From positions 1-64,000 of the forward strand of contig URSC01000002.1 in assembly GCA_900550465.1 (NCBI GenBank): a stretch of 64,000 bases of DNA. The letters are read 5' to 3'. The notes beneath the pieces were generated by a model. The model was not told the DNA's origin. It was given only the letters and a program-made list of their open reading frames with translations, and did not search any database. Shown piece after piece: positions 61,178-64,000 of the stretch (position 1 is its first letter; each line of letters opens with the position of its first letter). Source of the stretch: an uncultured Alistipes sp. Its GTDB lineage: Bacteria > Bacteroidota > Bacteroidia > Bacteroidales > UBA932. The translations under genes were made by a program, and so were the position numbers.

Positions 61178-62410
61178 TTAAATGACATTGTTTTTATCTG
61201 TTTTCTTTGTCGTCAAATATAGTGCCGCAACACCGAGGCAGGCAGCCAGGAAGGAGGTCGCGAGGATGGCCAGCTTGCCGGCATTGATCATCGCCGGGTC
61301 GGTAAAGGCCAGGTTGTCGATGAATATGGACATCGTAAAGCCTATACCGCCGAGTATTCCCAGGGCCAGAATCTGTATCCACCGTGTCCCCTCAGGCTTC
61401 CCGGCCAGGCCGAGCTTGACCGCCAGCCAGCTGAAAACGAAGATTCCCAGAGGCTTGCCCAGCAGCAGCCCGAAGAAGACTCCGGGTATCACCGCCGGCA
61501 TCGTTCCCTGACCCAGGGACGAGGGGTCTATCACCACTCCGGCATTTGCGAGCGCAAATATAGGCATAATAAGGAAATTGACCCAGGGATGCAGGGCTGT
61601 TTCCAGTTTTCCGAGCGGAGAGTCCGGTCCGGTGAATGCCCTGATGTCGTCCTTGGATGTCTTCGCGGGAATAGTCATGGCCAGGATAACGCCGGCGATA
61701 GTGGCGTGCACTCCCGACTTGAACACGAAGATGAAGAGCACGGCCCCGAGGATGAGATAGAACAGCAGGCTGCGTATTCCGGCTCTGTTGAGCGCCAGCA
61801 GGGCCAGGACTGTCACCGCCGCGTATATCAGGTAGATAAGGTGGATGTCATGGGAGGGATAGAACACGGCCAGCACTATGATGGCACCTATGTCGTCCAC
61901 GACGGCGAGCGCCACCAGCAGTACCTTGAGGCCTATGGGGCAGCGGTTTCCCAGAAGCGACAGGACACCTATGGCAAAGGCGATGTCGGTGGCCATGGGT
62001 ATGCCCCAGCCGGCGGCCGAAGGCGTACCGGCATTGAAGTAGGTATAGATGAGGGCCGGAAACACCATCCCGCCCAGGGCGGCGAACATGGGCAGCATGG
62101 CCTTCTTCATGGTGGACAGCTCGCCGACCAGAAGTTCCCTCTTTATCTCCAGGCCCACAGAGAAGAAGAACACGGCCATGAGCACATCGTCCACCCACTG
62201 CCGCACGGGCATGTCGAACGAGAACTCTCCGAAGGAGAATCCCAGTCTGATGTCCCAGAAGCGGTGGAGCCATCCGAGTGCCGGCACATTGGCCGCCATC
62301 ACTGCCACCACGGCACATATAAGGAGGAGCACTCCTCCGGTCATGCTGTTGTGAAGAATCTTTTCGAGCAGCACACGTCTGCGAAGTACGTACATTTTCG
62401 GATCAATCAT
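61178..62410 (-). CDS. nhaA: Na+/H+ antiporter NhaA
   Basis: 410 residues with 11-12 membrane helices. Transport-site Asp residues are in MATDIAFAIGVLSLLG and in LAVVDDIGAIIVLAVFY (the paired Asp of NhaA). The remainder (HPWVNFLIMPIFALANAGV; GKPLGIFVFSWLAVKLG) matches the family. It exchanges internal Na+ for external H+, supporting pH and salt balance. A TATATTTG box lies 33 bp upstream; it is the first gene of the block running to the S41 protease. Confidence 0.96.
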   Translation of the reverse strand: MIDPKMYVLRRRVLLEKILHNSMTGGVLLLICAVVAVMAANVPALGWLHRFWDIRLGFSFGEFSFDMPVRQWVDDVLMAVFFFSVGLEIKRELLVGELSTMKKAMLPMFAALGGMVFPALIYTYFNAGTPSAAGWGIPMATDIAFAIGVLSLLGNRCPIGLKVLLVALAVVDDIGAIIVLAVFYPSHDIHLIYLIYAAVTVLALLALNRAGIRSLLFYLILGAVLFIFVFKSGVHATIAGVILAMTIPAKTSKDDIRAFTGPDSPLGKLETALHPWVNFLIMPIFALANAGVVIDPSSLGQGTMPAVIPGVFFGLLLGKPLGIFVFSWLAVKLGLAGKPEGTRWIQILALGILGGIGFTMSIFIDNLAFTDPAMINAGKLAILATSFLAACLGVAALYLTTKKTDKNNVI

Positions 62411-62442
62411 ATTTATAGGTAGGTTTCAGGTTATAAAGCCTA

Positions 62443-62450
62443 CAAATATA
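62443..62450 (-). promoter_or_regulatory. -7 box of the nhaA block
   Basis: TATATTTG on the minus strand, full match to TAnnTTTG, touching the end of the agmatinase-like gene. Confidence 0.6.
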
Positions 62451-62451
62451 A

Positions 62452-63570
62452 TCATTTTTCCCTAATGGAGAAAGTCATGGCCGCAAGTAGTCTGAAAAGC
62501 ATCCGTACTCCGGCGTTGGCATCCCATTCTCCGGCGCCGGGGGCCACCTCGCAGAGGTCAAATCCCACAATCCTCCTGCCCGAAAGGGCCAGGCGGTACA
62601 GCAGCCAGTCGGCCTGGGAAAAAGAAAGCCCCCCCGGAACAGGAGTGCCGGTTCCAGGGCAATACTCGGGAGACAGCCCGTCTATGTCGAAGCTGACGTA
62701 CACATCCTGGGGCAATGCCGCTATTATCCGGTCGCAGAGCTCCTTCCACGTACTTCCGCTGTAAAGGCTGTCCTTCAGGGAAAAATCCGTAAATGTCACG
62801 AAGCTGTCCGAAGAGGAGGTCAGGGCATGTTCCGCAGAGCAGAAATCCCGTATGCCGGCCTGGACTATGCGGCTGACTCCCGGCACCTCCTTCATCACAT
62901 TGTACATGATGGAAGCATGCGAATACCGGAAGCCCTCGTACGCCTCCCGGGTATCGGAATGAGCGTCAATATGCAGTACGCCCATCCCCGGAAAGCGCCT
63001 GGCAAGAGCCTTGATCAGGCCCAGGGGAACGCTGTGCTCGCCTCCCACCACAGCCACCTTTTTCCCTTGGGAGAGATATTCCTCCGCAGTGGACTCAACG
63101 TATGAATTCACGGCTTCCGAGGCATCGTCGACCTGCCGGCACAGTCCGGTCAGAGCCGCGGGATCCGCCCCCTGCTCCAGAGCCGAGACCACCATGGCCG
63201 ATATCTTCCCGGCCCCGGCGTTCAGTTCCGCGATACTGTCCTCCTGAGGCAGGGTCCAGACCTTCATTCCGGCCACGTCCGGATACCTCTCGTCGAACAG
63301 GTCCACCTGCAGGGAAGCCGCGAGCATTGCGGCCGGTCCTTCCGCCGTACCCTTGCCGTAGGACGCGGTGGCATCCCAGGGCACCTGTATGAGCACTGTC
63401 TCAGCGTCCTCTTCGGAACACGGCAGACCGAAGAAGTTGCCGTTGGCTATGCCTATGCTGTCCGGATCGAAGTCCGCCGCCCTGCCCTTCTCCCTTTCGC
63501 CGGCCCTGATGACCTCGGCGAGAGTAGTCTCTGAGGCGTATTTTCTCAATTTTTCAATTAGATTTTTCAT
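62452..63570 (-). CDS. Agmatinase/arginase family ureohydrolase
   Basis: About 372 residues from the Met at 63570 (MKNLIEKLRKY). Manganese-site motifs are AVVGGEHSVPLG, VLHIDAHSDTREAYEG and VYVSFDIDGLSPEYCPGTGTPVPGG. The last has Ser where many relatives have Asp (DxDxxDP); that residue is not a metal ligand in the family, so activity is probably kept. The N-terminal 110 residues are longer than in short agmatinases. It would hydrolyse agmatine or a related guanidine compound to putrescine and urea; the substrate is not certain. A TACCTTTG box lies about 44 bp upstream. It is divergent from recQ. Confidence 0.9.
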   Translation of the reverse strand: MKNLIEKLRKYASETTLAEVIRAGEREKGRAADFDPDSIGIANGNFFGLPCSEEDAETVLIQVPWDATASYGKGTAEGPAAMLAASLQVDLFDERYPDVAGMKVWTLPQEDSIAELNAGAGKISAMVVSALEQGADPAALTGLCRQVDDASEAVNSYVESTAEEYLSQGKKVAVVGGEHSVPLGLIKALARRFPGMGVLHIDAHSDTREAYEGFRYSHASIMYNVMKEVPGVSRIVQAGIRDFCSAEHALTSSSDSFVTFTDFSLKDSLYSGSTWKELCDRIIAALPQDVYVSFDIDGLSPEYCPGTGTPVPGGLSFSQADWLLYRLALSGRRIVGFDLCEVAPGAGEWDANAGVRMLFRLLAAMTFSIREK

Positions 63571-63613
63571 TTTAATTTGCAAGAAACTGAACTTTTGGGT
63601 AATTTTAGACGCG

Positions 63614-63621
63614 CAAAGGTA
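63614..63621 (-). promoter_or_regulatory. -7 box of the agmatinase-like gene
   Basis: TACCTTTG on the minus strand, full match to TAnnTTTG, in the divergent gap shared with recQ. Confidence 0.55.
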
Positions 63622-63627
63622 ACAAAT

Positions 63628-64000
63628 ATGAAGATTAGTTCTGAAGATTTACATTCCAATTTGAAGAAGTTTTTCGGTTTCGACACTTTCAAGGGAGACC
63701 AGGAGAAAATCATGATGCACCTTATAGGCGGAGGCAACGCCTTTGTCCTCATGCCCACCGGCGGCGGCAAGTCACTGTGCTACCAGCTGCCTGCCCTCGT
63801 AATGCCGGGAACAGCGATTGTGGTCTCGCCCCTCATCGCACTGATGAAGAACCAGGTGGACGCGATAAGAGGTTTCGTAGCCGGCTCGGAGGGTGTCGCG
63901 CATTTTCTCAACTCTTCCCTCAACAAGAGCCAGATCCAGGAAGTCAAGGACGACCTCCTGAGCGGGGTCACCAAGCTGCTGTACGTGGCTCCCGAGTCCC
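63628..64000 (+). CDS. recQ: ATP-dependent DNA helicase RecQ, N-terminal part
   Basis: The first 124 residues before the right window edge. The RecQ motif 0/I region is complete: LKKFFGFDTFKGDQEKIM with the conserved Phe and Gln, then Walker A VLMPTGGGKSLCYQLPAL and motif Ia IVVSPLIALMKNQV, followed by LNSSLNKSQIQEV and LLYVAPES. It is a 3'-5' helicase of recombination and repair. The zinc and HRDC domains would be outside the window. Confidence 0.93.
   Translation, partial: MKISSEDLHSNLKKFFGFDTFKGDQEKIMMHLIGGGNAFVLMPTGGGKSLCYQLPALVMPGTAIVVSPLIALMKNQVDAIRGFVAGSEGVAHFLNSSLNKSQIQEVKDDLLSGVTKLLYVAPES

Noticed and set aside
62638..62700. Loss of activity of the agmatinase-like protein due to Ser in the DxDxxDP motif
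   Set aside because: The changed residue is not a metal ligand in the family and all His/Asp ligands are present.

Overview
The window looks like a chromosomal segment of a GC-rich Bacteroidales bacterium, probably from the gut. The evidence is promoters of the TAnnTTTG type, GLPGLI proteins paired with a TonB-dependent receptor, DUF4252, DUF4834 and DUF4595/BACON proteins, and an RND pump fused to its outer-membrane channel. The family is uncertain; Rikenellaceae or a relative is possible. The window starts inside a blaR1-like gene and ends inside recQ.

Layout. Positions 1-6.0 kb (minus strand) hold blaR1 (partial)/blaI, a TonB-dependent receptor and two GLPGLI proteins. From 6.8 to 15.7 kb (plus) lie two adjacent two-component systems, then two paralogous BACON/DUF4595 lipoproteins (the first frameshifted) on either side of a multi-pass membrane protein. 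From 16.1 to 26.9 kb (minus) come a REP-associated tyrosine transposase (RAYT), cutC, trpS, recA and a heavy-metal efflux set. From 27.0 to 28.5 kb there is an isolated AAA ATPase/nuclease-like gene bounded by two near-identical 58-bp hairpins. From 28.5 to 33.3 kb (minus) are an ECF sigma/DUF4252 operon, whose thioredoxin-like lipoprotein is split by an in-frame TAG, and a MATE exporter. Then follow yitT, a transglutaminase lipoprotein, dnaG, a three-gene signalling operon (kinase-like protein without its His, true kinase, response-regulator phosphatase), tRNA-Asn, an HU-like membrane protein, metG, a beta-galactosidase, a sugar-efflux-like MFS protein and tRNA-Leu. From 52.4 to 62.4 kb there is a long close-packed minus-strand block: S41 protease, dCMP deaminase, acyl-CoA ligase, MsbA-like ABC exporter, DUF4834, an unrecognised membrane-anchored protein, FKBP and nhaA. 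An agmatinase-like gene and the start of recQ end the window.

Three patterns stand out. (1) Seven intergenic arrays of a 15-nt palindrome, CACCTTCSGAAGGTG, hold about 46 copies, spaced alternately ~39 and ~79 nt so that the unit is 117-118 nt. One array lies next to the RAYT gene, so this looks like a REP/RAYT-type system with an unusually long compound unit. (2) An 18-bp inverted repeat, ATCACGGNNNNCCGTGAT, occurs four times between 9.0 and 14.3 kb, each time exactly 22 bp upstream of a TAnnTTTG-type box. This implies a local regulon, most simply controlled by the NarL/LuxR-type regulator encoded there. (3) The ATPase gene sits between two 58-bp hairpins with identical arms and different loops, suggesting a mobile or self-regulating single-gene unit.
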